From Deltaproteobacteria bacterium (lineage in GTDB: Bacteria; Desulfobacterota; Syntrophobacteria; Syntrophobacterales; Syntrophobacteraceae), in the NCBI GenBank assembly GCA_021777755.1, contig JAJYDE010000014.1, positions 33,500-97,499 of the forward strand: a stretch of 64,000 bases of DNA, read 5' to 3'. The position numbers and the translations under genes were made by a program. This document shows positions 7,921 to 16,979 of this stretch, one piece after another (position 1 is the first letter of the stretch; each line of letters opens with the position of its first letter). The notes beneath the pieces are model-generated. The model was given only the letters and a program-made list of their open reading frames with translations, ran no database searches and was not told the origin of the DNA.

Positions 7921-10602
7921 CTATTGAGGCCGTGAGGCCATGTCCAGCTCGACTTTACAGGTCCCCTCTTCGAGCCTCAACAGTTTGAATCCAAGTTTTT
8001 TGACCAGCGAGAGCATTTTTTCGTTTTCAGGGAGCACGTCTCCGACCAAGGTTTGCACTCCATTTTCCCCGGCGATTTCTATTACTCGTTCGATCAGCTT
8101 CTCGCCAAGTCCCTTGCCCTGCCAGGGGTCTGCGACGATTACGGCGAATTCGGCGTCGGGCCGTTCGGGGGGCATTACAAGCCGGCCAACTCCCATCATC
8201 GTGGCCGGGCCGGGGGGCAGCCCTATGGCCGCTATCCCGATTTCGCGGTCGTAGTCGTATTGGGTGAAGCGGACCAGGGACTCGTGGGGCCAGTTTTTGA
8301 CCACCGAAAAATAACGAAAATAGATGGTTTCCGGCGAACAATTGTCGAGCAGGACTTTGACCATGAATTCGTCTTCGGGCTTCATGGGACGGATGAGCAC
8401 GGGGGTGCCGTCTTCGAGCATCCATTCGCTTTCATACTGGTTTGGATAGGGGCTGATAATGAGGTGGTGGGGGGCGGTGAGTTCGGAGGTCTGGACGACG
8501 ATGCGGGCGTCGATGGCCACCGGGCGGCCGTTGCTGATTGCAACCGGATTGAGGTCGAGTTCGACAATTTCAGGAAAATCGCTAACCAGTTGGGAGACTC
8601 GAACGAGAAATTCAGCCGTAAGGTCGAGGTTGGCGGGCGCAATGTTGCGATAGCCCTGCAGGAGGCGATGGACGCGGGTTCTTTCCATGAGGCGGCGTGC
8701 CAGGAGCAAATTCAGGGGCGGCAGGGTCACCGCCGAATCCTTGAACACTTCGGTCAAAACGCCTCCCATGCCAAAAAGAAGCAGCGGGCCGAACTGCGGA
8801 TCATGCTTGCTCCCGACGATCAGTTCGATTTCGGACTTTTTCACCTGGTTTTGGACCGTAACGCCGGCGATTCTCGCCTCGGGCCGCGTGCCGGCCACCC
8901 GGGAGGTGATTTCTTCAAAGGCCGCGGCGACCTCCCGCTCGTCTTTGAGGTTCAGCCTCACGCCGTCCACATCGGACTTATGGGTAATGTCGGGGGAAAA
9001 TATTTTGACGACAACCGGGAAACCGATATGTTTGGCGGCTTCGGCCGCAGCCTGCGGGGTGGAGGCGACAACGGTGCGGTTTACCGGGATGCCGTAGGCG
9101 GACAAAATGGCCTTTGATTCCACCTCGGTCAGAATTCGTTCTCCGCGCCTGAGGCACTCGTTTATGAAGGTGCGCGCCTGCCTGGTATTGACCTGGATTT
9201 CGTGGGGAAAGCTCGGCGGAGTTTCCTGGAGAAGTTCGAGGTTGCGGGTGTAGGAGTACATGTGCATGAAGGTGTCCACGGCCTGTTCGGGGGTCTCGAA
9301 GGTGGGAATGCCCGCCTCGTTGAGAATTCCTATGCCCGCCTCGACGTCCCGCGCTCCCATCCAGACGGCCATGAGGGGTTTGGAGCGGTTTTTGACCTCC
9401 CCGGCGAGCGCTTTGGCCACACCCGTCGGGTCGGTCATGGCCTGGGGGGTGAGAATGACGATGAGTCCCGAGAGTTCCCGGTCCTCCAGGCAGATGTGCA
9501 CGGCCCGCACGTAGCGCTCCGGCGGAGCGTCTCCCAGGATGTCGATCGGGTTTCCCCTGCTCCAGAAGGCGGGAAGAAGCTCATCGAGTTTTTTGAAGGT
9601 GTCGGCGCCAAGCTGTGCGGGTTCGCCGCCCCAGTTGCTCAGGGCATCGACGGCCATGACTCCGGGGCCGCCGGCGTTGGTTATGAAGGCTATGCTTGCG
9701 CCTGTGGGCCGTTGCATCTTTCCAAGGGCCTGGGCGCAACTGAAGAGCTGGCTTATGGTGTCCACGCGGATGATTCCCGCGCGGCGAAAAGCCGCGTTAT
9801 AGGCGTCATCGCGGCCGGCAAGGGAGCCGGTGTGGGAGGCCGCGGCCTTGGCGGCCGCTTCGCTTCGACCCGATTTGACAATAATGATGGGCTTGATGCG
9901 GGAAACCGAGCGCGCAGCGCTCATGAACTTTCGATGCCGGGTCATATTCTCCATGTAGATGATGATGCTGCGGGCCTTGGGGTCGTTGCCCAGGTAGTCG
10001 ATCAAGTCGGCGAAATCCAGGTCCGCCATGGAGCCTATGCTTACGAAGTGTGAAAACCCTATTTTTTCGACGGCCGCCCGGTCGAGGATGGCCGAGCAGA
10101 CGGCTCCGCTCTGGGAGAGCAGGGCCAGGCTGCCCGGTTCGGCCGAATGAGCGGCGAAACTGGCGTTCAGGTTGTTTACCGGCGATATGATTCCCATGCA
10201 GTTGGGCCCGAGGTATCGAATCCCCGCGCGTTTGGCCTCCGAGGCGATCTCGGCTTCAAGCCTCGCGCCTTCTTCTCCCACCTCCTTGCCGCCGGCGGAA
10301 ATGATTATCACCCCTTTTACCCGCGCCTCTCCGCACTCCTTCATGATTGCCGGCGTCTCCCGGATGGGTACGGCTATGATTGCCAGATCGATTGGCGAGC
10401 CTACAGCGGACACGCAAGCGTAGGCTTTGTGGCCCAGTATCTCGTCGTGATTGGGATTGATGGGATAGATCGGTCCCGTAAAGCCGCCTTTTGTCAAATT
10501 GCTCAGAAGCGTAAAGCCGATGGAGCCAACCTTTGAACTCGCCCCGACGATGGCGATTGCCCCGGGTTTAAAAAAATAATCGAGGACCGGTTTTTGAAGC
10601 AT
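7921..10602 (-). CDS. ADP-forming acyl-CoA synthetase fused to GNAT acetyltransferase
   Basis: The 893-residue protein has, in order, a CoA-binding domain (IAIVGASSKVGSIGF, GPNCMGIISP), a ligase-CoA domain with SHTGSLAGRDDAYNAAFRRAG (the phospho-histidine motif), an ATP-grasp domain (residues about 480-710, GFPVVVKIFSPDITHKSDVDGV) and a C-terminal GNAT domain (about 735-893, WQGKGLGEKLIERV). Ligase residues appear intact, so it may interconvert acyl-CoA and ADP with acid and ATP, as in syntrophic and fermenting anaerobes. The GNAT part resembles PatZ/Pka-type lysine acetyltransferases, which control acyl-CoA synthetases. Whether one, other or both activities operate cannot be told. Ribosome site GGAG precedes the ATG. 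Confidence 0.9.
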   Translation of the reverse strand: MLQKPVLDYFFKPGAIAIVGASSKVGSIGFTLLSNLTKGGFTGPIYPINPNHDEILGHKAYACVSAVGSPIDLAIIAVPIRETPAIMKECGEARVKGVIIISAGGKEVGEEGARLEAEIASEAKRAGIRYLGPNCMGIISPVNNLNASFAAHSAEPGSLALLSQSGAVCSAILDRAAVEKIGFSHFVSIGSMADLDFADLIDYLGNDPKARSIIIYMENMTRHRKFMSAARSVSRIKPIIIVKSGRSEAAAKAAASHTGSLAGRDDAYNAAFRRAGIIRVDTISQLFSCAQALGKMQRPTGASIAFITNAGGPGVMAVDALSNWGGEPAQLGADTFKKLDELLPAFWSRGNPIDILGDAPPERYVRAVHICLEDRELSGLIVILTPQAMTDPTGVAKALAGEVKNRSKPLMAVWMGARDVEAGIGILNEAGIPTFETPEQAVDTFMHMYSYTRNLELLQETPPSFPHEIQVNTRQARTFINECLRRGERILTEVESKAILSAYGIPVNRTVVASTPQAAAEAAKHIGFPVVVKIFSPDITHKSDVDGVRLNLKDEREVAAAFEEITSRVAGTRPEARIAGVTVQNQVKKSEIELIVGSKHDPQFGPLLLFGMGGVLTEVFKDSAVTLPPLNLLLARRLMERTRVHRLLQGYRNIAPANLDLTAEFLVRVSQLVSDFPEIVELDLNPVAISNGRPVAIDARIVVQTSELTAPHHLIISPYPNQYESEWMLEDGTPVLIRPMKPEDEFMVKVLLDNCSPETIYFRYFSVVKNWPHESLVRFTQYDYDREIGIAAIGLPPGPATMMGVGRLVMPPERPDAEFAVIVADPWQGKGLGEKLIERVIEIAGENGVQTLVGDVLPENEKMLSLVKKLGFKLLRLEEGTCKVELDMASRPQ

Positions 10603-10762
10603 TCATTTTTCTCCGGTAAAATAACAACAGTTGGGAAAGTGTTTGGAATCGACGCCCGTATTCTTGTCGCGACGACTCGTCGTTTACAATGGAAAGGTGA
10701 AATATTGCGGGCGGCAGCCCGGTCGGTGAGCGCAAGCTCCGGGAGCCGGAAGCATTGAACCG

Positions 10763-10814
10763 GCCGGCCGCGGCGAGCGCATCAAGAGCATGCGAGCCGA
10801 TTGCCGCGGCCGGC
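10763..10814. terminator. GC-rich inverted repeat downstream of the Cys-rich gene
   Basis: Two 12-base arms, GCCGGCCGCGGC (10763-10774) and its complement (10803-10814), enclose a 28-base loop. A second small hairpin (CCCGT/ACGGG) lies between it and the stop of the Cys-rich gene. It lies in the 240-base gap between that gene and the synthetase start, where I see no other gene. No T-run follows, so a role as terminator is only likely. Confidence 0.4.
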
Positions 10815-10842
10815 ACTTTCCCGTGTCAAACGGGGTGTTCAA

Positions 10843-10980
10843 CTAATAGTCATAACCGCACGGGACGCAGACCCCGTCTTCGTCCAGGCAGTGATCGCAT
10901 TCACTTTGCCGGCACATCGCGCATTCGGGGGACGTACCGGTTTCAACATCCTTTTCACCGCATTTGGAACAATTGAACAT
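10843..10980 (-). CDS. 45-residue cysteine-rich (zinc-ribbon or rubredoxin-like) protein
   Basis: A short ORF encodes MFNCSKCGEKDVETGTSPEC followed by AMCRQSECDHCLDEDGVCVPCGYDY. It has eight cysteines, arranged as CxxC, CxxC, CxxC and CxxC-like pairs, consistent with one or two zinc or iron sites. A strong ribosome site AAGGGGGG stands 8 bases before the ATG, and codon use matches the neighbours. The gene lies in the same direction as the DsrE-like gene upstream, about 120 bases away, and they may share a transcript. I know no family name for it. Confidence 0.65.
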   Translation of the reverse strand: MFNCSKCGEKDVETGTSPECAMCRQSECDHCLDEDGVCVPCGYDY

Positions 10981-11102
10981 GCTGATACCCCCCTTGACGT
11001 AGATTTCACCACCTCAGTTAAAGTTAATGAGCCAAACGTGTCATGCAAAGGGCAGCGGCCGTTTGAACGGACCGCGCCCGGATTGGCCGTGCAACGGGTC
11101 GA

Positions 11103-11453
11103 TCAGAAGTTGAAGACTTTTGCCTCGGCGGCCATATCGATCAGGTGGGGCCCCCCGTCCAAGGCCATGTTGGTGCAAAACTTCGCCTCATCGAGTCCCC
11201 GATTCTTCGCGCACGGCGTGCAGATTCCGATCTCCACCTCGTGTTCCACCAGGTAAGGCAGATAATCGCCGGGGCAGTCTCCCGTCGTGGTCTTGATCGA
11301 TAAATCCCGAGTCTTGTCGGCCCACATGACGCCGCCGTCAATGAAAAAAAGATTTACCTGATGGCCTTTGGAATGGGCGATCTTTGCAAACTGAAGGCAT
11401 CTTGTCGCAGCTTCGTTGTTGTCTTTGCTCAGGACGAACAGGAAATTTGTCAT
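11103..11453 (-). CDS. DsrE/DsrF-like family protein
   Basis: The 116-residue product reads MTNFLFVLSKDNNEAATRCLQFAKIAHSKGHQ, VNLFFIDGGVMWAD and IGICTPCAKNRGLDEA, which matches DsrE/YchN-type proteins with their alternating beta-alpha fold and a conserved cysteine loop (CTPC here). Members carry or relay sulfur in sulfur metabolism. The start at 11453 has AAAGGAG upstream; an ORF extending 11 codons further does not. It stands in the same direction as the small Cys-rich gene. Confidence 0.8.
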   Translation of the reverse strand: MTNFLFVLSKDNNEAATRCLQFAKIAHSKGHQVNLFFIDGGVMWADKTRDLSIKTTTGDCPGDYLPYLVEHEVEIGICTPCAKNRGLDEAKFCTNMALDGGPHLIDMAAEAKVFNF

Positions 11454-11572
11454 CTGGTTACTCCTTTGGGGTTTAGGTCGGAGCAATGGAATCGATCGGG
11501 TTTGAGGTCATTATGGACAGGGCAGGGGTATTTTCAAGAAAAATCAACGCGGAAAAAAGCCCGAAGAGCCGC

Positions 11573-13312
11573 TCAAATTGTGGCCCTCGGGGTTGACGAC
11601 CTCAATTTATCCAGGAAAAACCGCTCTTTTTCCCGCTCCCCGAGCGCCCTGTGGCAGGCGGCGATCTGTCTGAGCGCCTCGGGTGAGTCCTGGAATTTCA
11701 TCAGGTTCGGTAGAGCCTCGACGAATTTTCCAAGGTTCATGAAGCTGACGGCAAGGCAGGTGTGCAGGGGTTCATTTTCCGGGAAAAGCCGGACGGCTTG
11801 GGTGAGAAGCTCCACGGCTCGGGTATGTTCGCGATTTTTCTGCCCGAGCATTGCCAGGCCAAGATAGGCCCTGGGGTGGGGCGCATAGCCAAGGGCCCTT
11901 TGAAACAGCCTTGCGGCGACGGCTTCCCTTTCGGGTATGGCCTCGATGGCGGCATAGTCGCCATGGCTGAAGGTCATTCCAAGTCTTGAGAGAAAATCGG
12001 CGTGCAGAGGGTAGAGCTGCCTGTCGTCTTCGAGTTCGATGGCATCCACGAAAGAGGGAAGACCTTCATGGAAGGTTTTTCTCAGACGATCGCGAAATCC
12101 GAGGACCTCCTCGCAGTCAAGAGCCGGATCGGTTTCCATGTAGAGTATATCCTCCACGGGATTTAGCCATACCTCGTCGGTGATCGGCATTCGTTCTTTT
12201 ATTTGGTCATAGAGGGCGGTGCCGGGGAAAACCCGCAGGACGTAGAAAATGATGCTGTGGGGCCTGATTTGGCGAATCAGCTCTTCTGTTTGGCTTATGG
12301 TTTCGGAGGATTCGCCTGGGCAGGCGTAAATTATGTAGGCGCGGGCCAGAATGCCGTAACGGGTGGTAAGGGCGAAAGCCCTTTTGATCTGTTCGTTTTT
12401 GATCTTTTTGTTGAGGCCGTTTCGTATCTTTTCAGAACCGGATTCGACCCCGTAGCTGATCTGAATGCATCCGGCCTTACGCATCCAGTGGAGTATTTCT
12501 TCATCGACCATGTTGACGTGGGAAATGGCGTACCATGAGATGGAGAGGCCGCGCTTCAGGATTTCTTTGCACACCCCGATGGCGACCTCTTTTTTCATCG
12601 TGAAGACGTCGTCCGAGATGTAGAAAAATCTGACTCCCTTGCGGTAGAGAAGCTCCAACTGATCGACGAACCAGGAAATGGAGTGGAACCTCACCTTATG
12701 GCCCCAGAAGCGCGGGGAACCGCAGTAGGAGCAATTTCCGGGACATCCCCTGGTGAGTGAGAGATGCTGGTAGGTGAAGTACCGGGCGGGATTGGGCAGT
12801 TCGTCCAAATCCTCGACGGGGTCGGCTGGCGCGGTTTGAACGATTCGACTACCATCGCGGAAAGCGATCCCCTTGATGGCGAAAGGATCTCCCGAACCCT
12901 TTTCGAGCATTTTTACCAGCTGGAGGAAACTGTATTCGCCCTCTCCGCGCACCACGTAGTCGATCTGAGGAAAATTTCGAAGGAAATGGTCCCAAAGAAA
13001 GGTCGCCCCGACGCCTCCGAAAACGACCTTCGTGTTCGGATTGATCTCCTTTGCCAACCGCGCGATCTCGATCCCGCCCAGGCGATTGGCGTTAAAGACC
13101 GAAATCCCGGTTATGTCGGCGTTTTTTTGCGCCAGTATGTCCTTGATTTTTCGTAGATTGTGGCGGTCCCGGTAAAAATTGAGTATTTCGGCGTCGTAGC
13201 CCTCATGGAGTAGAAGTGAGGCGATGTAGTACAACCCCGAGGGAAGAGCGCCGATCTCCTCCTCCTGGCTTCGTTCCTCGAGAAAGTAGGGATGGATGAG
13301 CAGAATTTTCAT
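11573..13312 (-). CDS. B12-binding radical SAM protein with TPR C-terminus
   Basis: Residues 1-140 form a cobalamin-binding-type domain (MKILLIHPYFLEE, ITGISVFNANRLGGIEIARL, VVFGGVGATFLWDH). The radical SAM core follows with the cluster motif CPGNCSYC at residues about 190-197 and RIRN/YIIYACPGESSETI further on. The last 170 residues (ALGYAPHPRAYLGLAMLGQ, AVELLTQAVRLFPENEPLHTCL, ALPNLMKFQDSPEAL) look like TPR repeats. The DxHxxG cobalamin motif is not evident, so the B12 domain may be degenerate. Such proteins often methylate or modify lipids, bacteriochlorins or natural products; the substrate here is unknown. GAGAGG precedes the start. Confidence 0.85.
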   Translation of the reverse strand: MKILLIHPYFLEERSQEEEIGALPSGLYYIASLLLHEGYDAEILNFYRDRHNLRKIKDILAQKNADITGISVFNANRLGGIEIARLAKEINPNTKVVFGGVGATFLWDHFLRNFPQIDYVVRGEGEYSFLQLVKMLEKGSGDPFAIKGIAFRDGSRIVQTAPADPVEDLDELPNPARYFTYQHLSLTRGCPGNCSYCGSPRFWGHKVRFHSISWFVDQLELLYRKGVRFFYISDDVFTMKKEVAIGVCKEILKRGLSISWYAISHVNMVDEEILHWMRKAGCIQISYGVESGSEKIRNGLNKKIKNEQIKRAFALTTRYGILARAYIIYACPGESSETISQTEELIRQIRPHSIIFYVLRVFPGTALYDQIKERMPITDEVWLNPVEDILYMETDPALDCEEVLGFRDRLRKTFHEGLPSFVDAIELEDDRQLYPLHADFLSRLGMTFSHGDYAAIEAIPEREAVAARLFQRALGYAPHPRAYLGLAMLGQKNREHTRAVELLTQAVRLFPENEPLHTCLAVSFMNLGKFVEALPNLMKFQDSPEALRQIAACHRALGEREKERFFLDKLRSSTPRATI

Positions 13313-13334
13313 TGCACGCCGTTTTCCTCTCCGA

Positions 13335-14159
13335 TCATAACCCCTTGCCGGCCAGAAGATCGATGTATTTTCTGATGGCCGGAAGAGTCGGGGCGAAAAA
13401 GTGCGATTCGAGTTCGCCGCGAAGGCGGTCGGCGGAAAAGGGCAGGCGATGGAGCGTGATCGTCTCTTCTTCTGTGTCGTAGAGGACGGCGTTGGCCATG
13501 GGGATGCCGTCGCGGTTCATGGCGAGGCTGCCGGCTTTGACCCAGTACCTGGAGCTGAGATGGAGCCGGATTGTGAGGTCCTTGCCCGGGGCCGGTCGAT
13601 GGATTTTGACATCCCCGGGGGTTGGAGGCTCGCTCAAGGTGCCGGGCAGTTCATAGATCGCCGGCACATGATCGTGGCCGCTAAAAATTATTTGTTTGGG
13701 GAAATAGCTCCACTCGATCAGGCAGTCCTCCAGGGCGGCTTGGTTGAGATAACCGAAGCATTCGATGGTGGGCTCGGCTCCCTCCAAGGGAAGGTGAAAG
13801 GGACTGTGGTGGGTGACGAAGAAATTATCCCTTTCGATCGAGAGCGGAAGAGTCCGAAGGAATTCCACGGCGCCTGGCATGGTGGAAAGAAGGCCCGCAT
13901 TGTAGGCGGTAGCCTCGATTCGATCCAGCTGCCCGGGGTTGTCCTTGAAAAGTCCGGCCACCATGAGGTCGTGATTGCCGGCAACGGTTGGAAATCCCAG
14001 GGAGCGCATCCTTGAAAGGGTGCGATCGCCGAAGGGAAGCCAGCCCGCGAGATCTCCCAGGCAGTAAATCTCCTCGGGTTCGACCCTGGCGATCTGTTCG
14101 AGGCAGGCTTCCAAACCGTAGTCGTTTCCGTGAATGTCGCCGAAGAAATAAATTTTCAT
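13335..14159 (-). CDS. calcineurin-like metallophosphoesterase
   Basis: The 274-residue protein carries the metallophosphatase motifs in order: FFGDIHGN (GDxHG), CLGDLAGW (GDxxD-like with the Asp), VAGNHDLMV (GNHD) and ISFSGHDH-type IIFSGHDHVP plus THHSPFH. These coordinate a dinuclear metal site. The size and pattern resemble YfcE/MJ0936-type phosphodiesterases. It is followed 6 bases downstream of the MFS gene on the same strand and precedes the radical SAM gene, so the three may form an operon. Substrate is unknown. Confidence 0.85.
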   Translation of the reverse strand: MKIYFFGDIHGNDYGLEACLEQIARVEPEEIYCLGDLAGWLPFGDRTLSRMRSLGFPTVAGNHDLMVAGLFKDNPGQLDRIEATAYNAGLLSTMPGAVEFLRTLPLSIERDNFFVTHHSPFHLPLEGAEPTIECFGYLNQAALEDCLIEWSYFPKQIIFSGHDHVPAIYELPGTLSEPPTPGDVKIHRPAPGKDLTIRLHLSSRYWVKAGSLAMNRDGIPMANAVLYDTEEETITLHRLPFSADRLRGELESHFFAPTLPAIRKYIDLLAGKGL

Positions 14160-14165
14160 TTTCTT

Positions 14166-15359
14166 CTACCTCATCGATTTGGACTTTTTTTGGACCGTCA
14201 TGAAAAACGGCGCCGATGCGAACTGAGCCGCCATGGAAAACGCCACGAGGCAGGGGATGGAAATATCATATAGAGCGCCCATGAGGAAACTGCCAAGAAA
14301 CCAGAAAAGACCGTATCCGGCGTTGAAAATCCCGTAAGCCGTGCCCCGCCTGTTTCGCGGGGCCATACGGGCCACGGCGGCCCGCATCACGGACTTATGG
14401 GCTCCCATCCCCATCCCCCAGAGGGCCATTCCCGCAAGGCTCAGGGCAAAACCTCCCAGAAAAACCAGCGGAGCGAAAAATGAGGAAAGCAATACGGCGA
14501 GGGTGATGATCCGGATGCCGATCTTGTCGAAGAGGCGGCCAAGAGAGAGTGCTGTGATCGCTTCCATCCCCATGGCCACGGAATAGAAAACGGGAGTCCA
14601 CTGTATCGAGACCACCCCGGTTTTTTCGAAGTGGAAGCCAATCAGGGGGAAATCGGCATATCCGGCGGCGGCCAGCGCCATTCCCGCGAGGTATATCCAG
14701 TAGAGGCCGGGAAGGCCCCCTGGCGCCAGTTCAGGAAGGCCTGTCTCGAGTTCGTCCGGGCGGGGGTAGAGCAGCATGGAGCAAATGAGAACTCCTATCG
14801 CCATGACCGCGGGAATCAGCAGAACCGCGAACCCGGTTCGATAGCCTCCCCGCATGTAGAGTACGGCGGCCACAATCAGGGGGCCGAGCATGGCTCCGGT
14901 CGAATCCATCGCCTGATGAAGCCCGAACCCCCAGCCCGCTCCAACTTCGGAGGCCGCATGGGACAACATGGCGTCCCGGGCCGGGCTGCGGATCCCTTTG
15001 CCTATACGTTCGGCAATCATCAAAGAGGCTGCGATCGCCCACCTCCCGGTGAGGGCGAGAATCGGAACGGCGGCCAGATTGATCATATAGCCGGTGATCG
15101 TTATTGTCCAGTATCTGCGGGTCCGGTCGGTAAGCAGTCCAGAGGCCAGGCGGACGGCGTATCCGGCAAGTTCTCCAAACCCCGAGACGAATCCCACGGC
15201 CAGGGCGCTCGCCCCGAGGGTCCCCAAAAACTGGCCGGTAATGCTGCGGGCTCCCTCGTAGGTCATGTCCGCAAAAAGGCTCACGACCCCGCTAAGGGCT
15301 ATGAACAGCATGGCGGAGCCTGCCCCGGTCGGTTTTTTGTCCACAACGGGTTCGTTCAT
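14166..15359 (-). CDS. MFS transporter
   Basis: The product has about twelve hydrophobic segments and MFS features such as FADMTYEGARSITGQFLGTLGASAL in the first helices and RIGKGIRSPARDAMLS, in the conserved cytoplasmic loop. Related proteins with the DxxYEGxRS block are annotated as MFS transporters without known substrate. I placed the start at MNEPVVDKKP (15359); an in-frame ATG 20 codons earlier at 15419 extends into a region without a clear ribosome site. The protein ends 6 bases before the phosphoesterase start. Confidence 0.85.
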   Translation of the reverse strand: MNEPVVDKKPTGAGSAMLFIALSGVVSLFADMTYEGARSITGQFLGTLGASALAVGFVSGFGELAGYAVRLASGLLTDRTRRYWTITITGYMINLAAVPILALTGRWAIAASLMIAERIGKGIRSPARDAMLSHAASEVGAGWGFGLHQAMDSTGAMLGPLIVAAVLYMRGGYRTGFAVLLIPAVMAIGVLICSMLLYPRPDELETGLPELAPGGLPGLYWIYLAGMALAAAGYADFPLIGFHFEKTGVVSIQWTPVFYSVAMGMEAITALSLGRLFDKIGIRIITLAVLLSSFFAPLVFLGGFALSLAGMALWGMGMGAHKSVMRAAVARMAPRNRRGTAYGIFNAGYGLFWFLGSFLMGALYDISIPCLVAFSMAAQFASAPFFMTVQKKSKSMR

Positions 15360-15635
15360 CGCAAAGCCTTTAATTCGATTCATTACGAAAGGAAGCGGAA
15401 GGGAGCAAAAACCGCGCAACCGATCCTCTTGGGGTTTTCATGATTTAAAAAAATATACGGTTTGTCGGGCCCCGTCAACAGCCGAGCAGAGTCAGGCGGA
15501 GGCTGACCAAAAGAATCGATTGGTGGTAAAATGGACGGGTGGGACGGTTTGGATTTGCGCTATTGTTCGCTTGAGCGAGGGCCGGAGCCGAGGCACGGAG
15601 GACCACGCGGTTGTGTTCGACCAGGGGGTGAGCCG

Positions 15636-16292
15636 GTGGACAGGTACAACTGTTTCAAAGATTTGCAGGATCACGAGGTCGAAGGGGTCGACTACAGAAT
15701 TCGCTGTCGTATCGGGACTACGGGAATCGCCCTTTTGTGCATCCACGGCGGAGACATCGAACCGGGGACCTCGGAGGTAACCGACGGGATCGCCGGGCAT
15801 GATCACACGTTCTATGCCCTGGAAGGTCTTAAAAGCTGCGGGAACAAAACCCTGCACATCACCAGCACGGTTTTTGACGAGCCGACGAGCATCGAAATTG
15901 TGTGTAAATCCGAGATAATCGTGTCCATCCACGGCTGTTCGGAACCGGGCGAGAGTGTGCATGTCGGCGGTTTGGATCAAACGCTCAAGCAGCGTATGGC
16001 GAATATGCTGATCTCGTGCGGTTTCGAGGTTCCCGACGATGCACATTCGAGGTTCATGGGGACCGATCAGAGAAACGTTTGCAATTTGTGCGGCCGCGGG
16101 ATGGGGATTCAAATCGAGCTCAGCCGGGGGCTTAGGAGGCGAATGTTTAGAAATCTTGAAACATTGCGGGGCAGGCGGTCCAGAACCCGACTCTACCATC
16201 GGTTCGTCTCCGCTGTCCGGGAGGCGTTGAGGCCTTTCGGCGCGGTTCAAACCGAGCCTGTCGAATCGGACGGCTGGGAGATGATCCGCTGA
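15636..16292 (+). CDS. poly-gamma-glutamate hydrolase family protein (YjqB/PF05908)
   Basis: The GTG at 15636, preceded by AGGGGGTGAG, gives a 218-residue protein. Segments GIALLCIHGGDIEPGTSEV, DHTFYALEGLKSCGNKTLHITST, IHGCSEP and the HVGG block resemble phage-type poly-gamma-glutamate hydrolases of the zinc carboxypeptidase-like PF05908 family, where the HGG and E residues bind zinc. An ATG-led extension upstream of 15636 has no family likeness and was excluded. The gene stands alone between a divergent MFS gene and the magnesium operon. Its true substrate here is unknown. Confidence 0.75.
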   Translation: MDRYNCFKDLQDHEVEGVDYRIRCRIGTTGIALLCIHGGDIEPGTSEVTDGIAGHDHTFYALEGLKSCGNKTLHITSTVFDEPTSIEIVCKSEIIVSIHGCSEPGESVHVGGLDQTLKQRMANMLISCGFEVPDDAHSRFMGTDQRNVCNLCGRGMGIQIELSRGLRRRMFRNLETLRGRRSRTRLYHRFVSAVREALRPFGAVQTEPVESDGWEMIR

Positions 16293-16367
16293 TTCAGTTT
16301 CTTTCCCTCTGCTTATTCGGCCTCGGGTTTGTTGACGAAAGGCTTTGTCAAATTTAGATTTTTAGGA

Positions 16368-16396
16368 TTGACAGGGGATGTGAATGGGCGTAATGG
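16368..16396 (+). promoter_or_regulatory. promoter of the M-box transcript
   Basis: TTGACA at 16368-16373 is followed, after exactly 17 bases, by TAATGG (16391-16396). Transcription would start near 16402-16404, just before the M-box aptamer. Confidence 0.6.
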
Positions 16397-16411
16397 GTTA
16401 GCCCTGAGTAA

Positions 16412-16581
16412 AATCCTCGGTAGGCGAGGCTCCCGCATTGCACAGAGGCCACTGCCCCGATCCGTCCAGAGACGCGCTTCAGGGGTAGAGCAGGCATTCC
16501 CGGATTAAGGGCTTGCCTAAGGTGGCTACGAGTGATTATGTGCGTTACGGCATGCGGTGCTGAAGCTTGGACGAGCGGGGA
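16412..16581 (+). ncRNA. M-box (ykoK leader) magnesium riboswitch aptamer
   Basis: The sequence carries the conserved M-box blocks in order: TAGGCGAGGCTCCCGCATTG (16421-16440), GTCCAGAGACGC (16464-16475), TAAGGTGGCTACG (16518-16530), and GGCATGCGGTGCTGAAGCTT (16549-16568), closing with GGACGAGC. The B. subtilis mgtE leader has the same blocks in the same order with matching spacing. M-box RNAs fold around Mg2+ and stop transcription when Mg2+ is ample. The transcript leads to an Nramp-related transporter and a MgtE-domain protein, which fits. Folding was judged by eye, not with a covariance model. Confidence 0.9.
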
Positions 16582-16619
16582 ATTGGACGACGGCGGAAAA
16601 ATTGCTCGCCGGTAGTATG

Positions 16620-16660
16620 CCCCTTCCCTGCTAGACGGCTGAGGGAAAGGGGTTTTTTTT
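16620..16660 (+). terminator. riboswitch-controlled rho-independent terminator
   Basis: The arms CCCCTTCCCT (16620-16629) and AGGGAAAGGGG (16642-16652) are followed by eight T residues (16653-16660). It lies about 40 bases after the aptamer and would be the expression platform that stops transcription when the M-box binds Mg2+. Confidence 0.85.
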
Positions 16661-16953
16661 ATCCTTCCCCGCCGGTGTGTCAACCTTTGAAGAAAGCAAC
16701 CAAATGAAACAGGAAGACGGCCAACCTCCCAGTTGCGGCGGCTGCCCATTTTCTTCACCGGAAGTTGCGCAAGTGACCCGATAGGCATTTCCCTTCCCTT
16801 TCGTCTCACCGGCCGCTTCTTCCATTAAGTATCGATGGTAAAAGCGGAAGGTAAGAGGCGTCTTTTATGCCCGTTTTGCCCAAAGTTGCAGGCGGGTCTA
16901 AAATCCCGAAGCTCTGGAATTGAATTTTTATTTTGCCTCCGGCCTCCCGTTTG

Positions 16954-16979
16954 CGGTCCTGTTCGGGTGAACGGGACCG
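16954..16979 (+). promoter_or_regulatory. second leader hairpin before the transporter gene
   Basis: CGGTCC-T-GTTC and GAAC-G-GGACCG enclose a GGGT loop, giving an 11-bp stem with one G-U pair. It lies in the 433 bases between the terminator and the start at 17094. Besides this, that leader holds a possible 26-codon ORF (16704-16784, MKQEDGQPPSCGGCPFSSPE...) with no firm ribosome site, and nothing else I can support. Confidence 0.35.

Noticed and set aside
10763..10814. Insertion-sequence end or attachment site
   Set aside because: The inverted repeat is short and GC-rich with no transposase, tRNA or direct repeat nearby.
16354..16809. 151-codon reverse ORF across the M-box region
   Set aside because: The region is explained by the riboswitch and terminator; the peptide is low in plausible structure.
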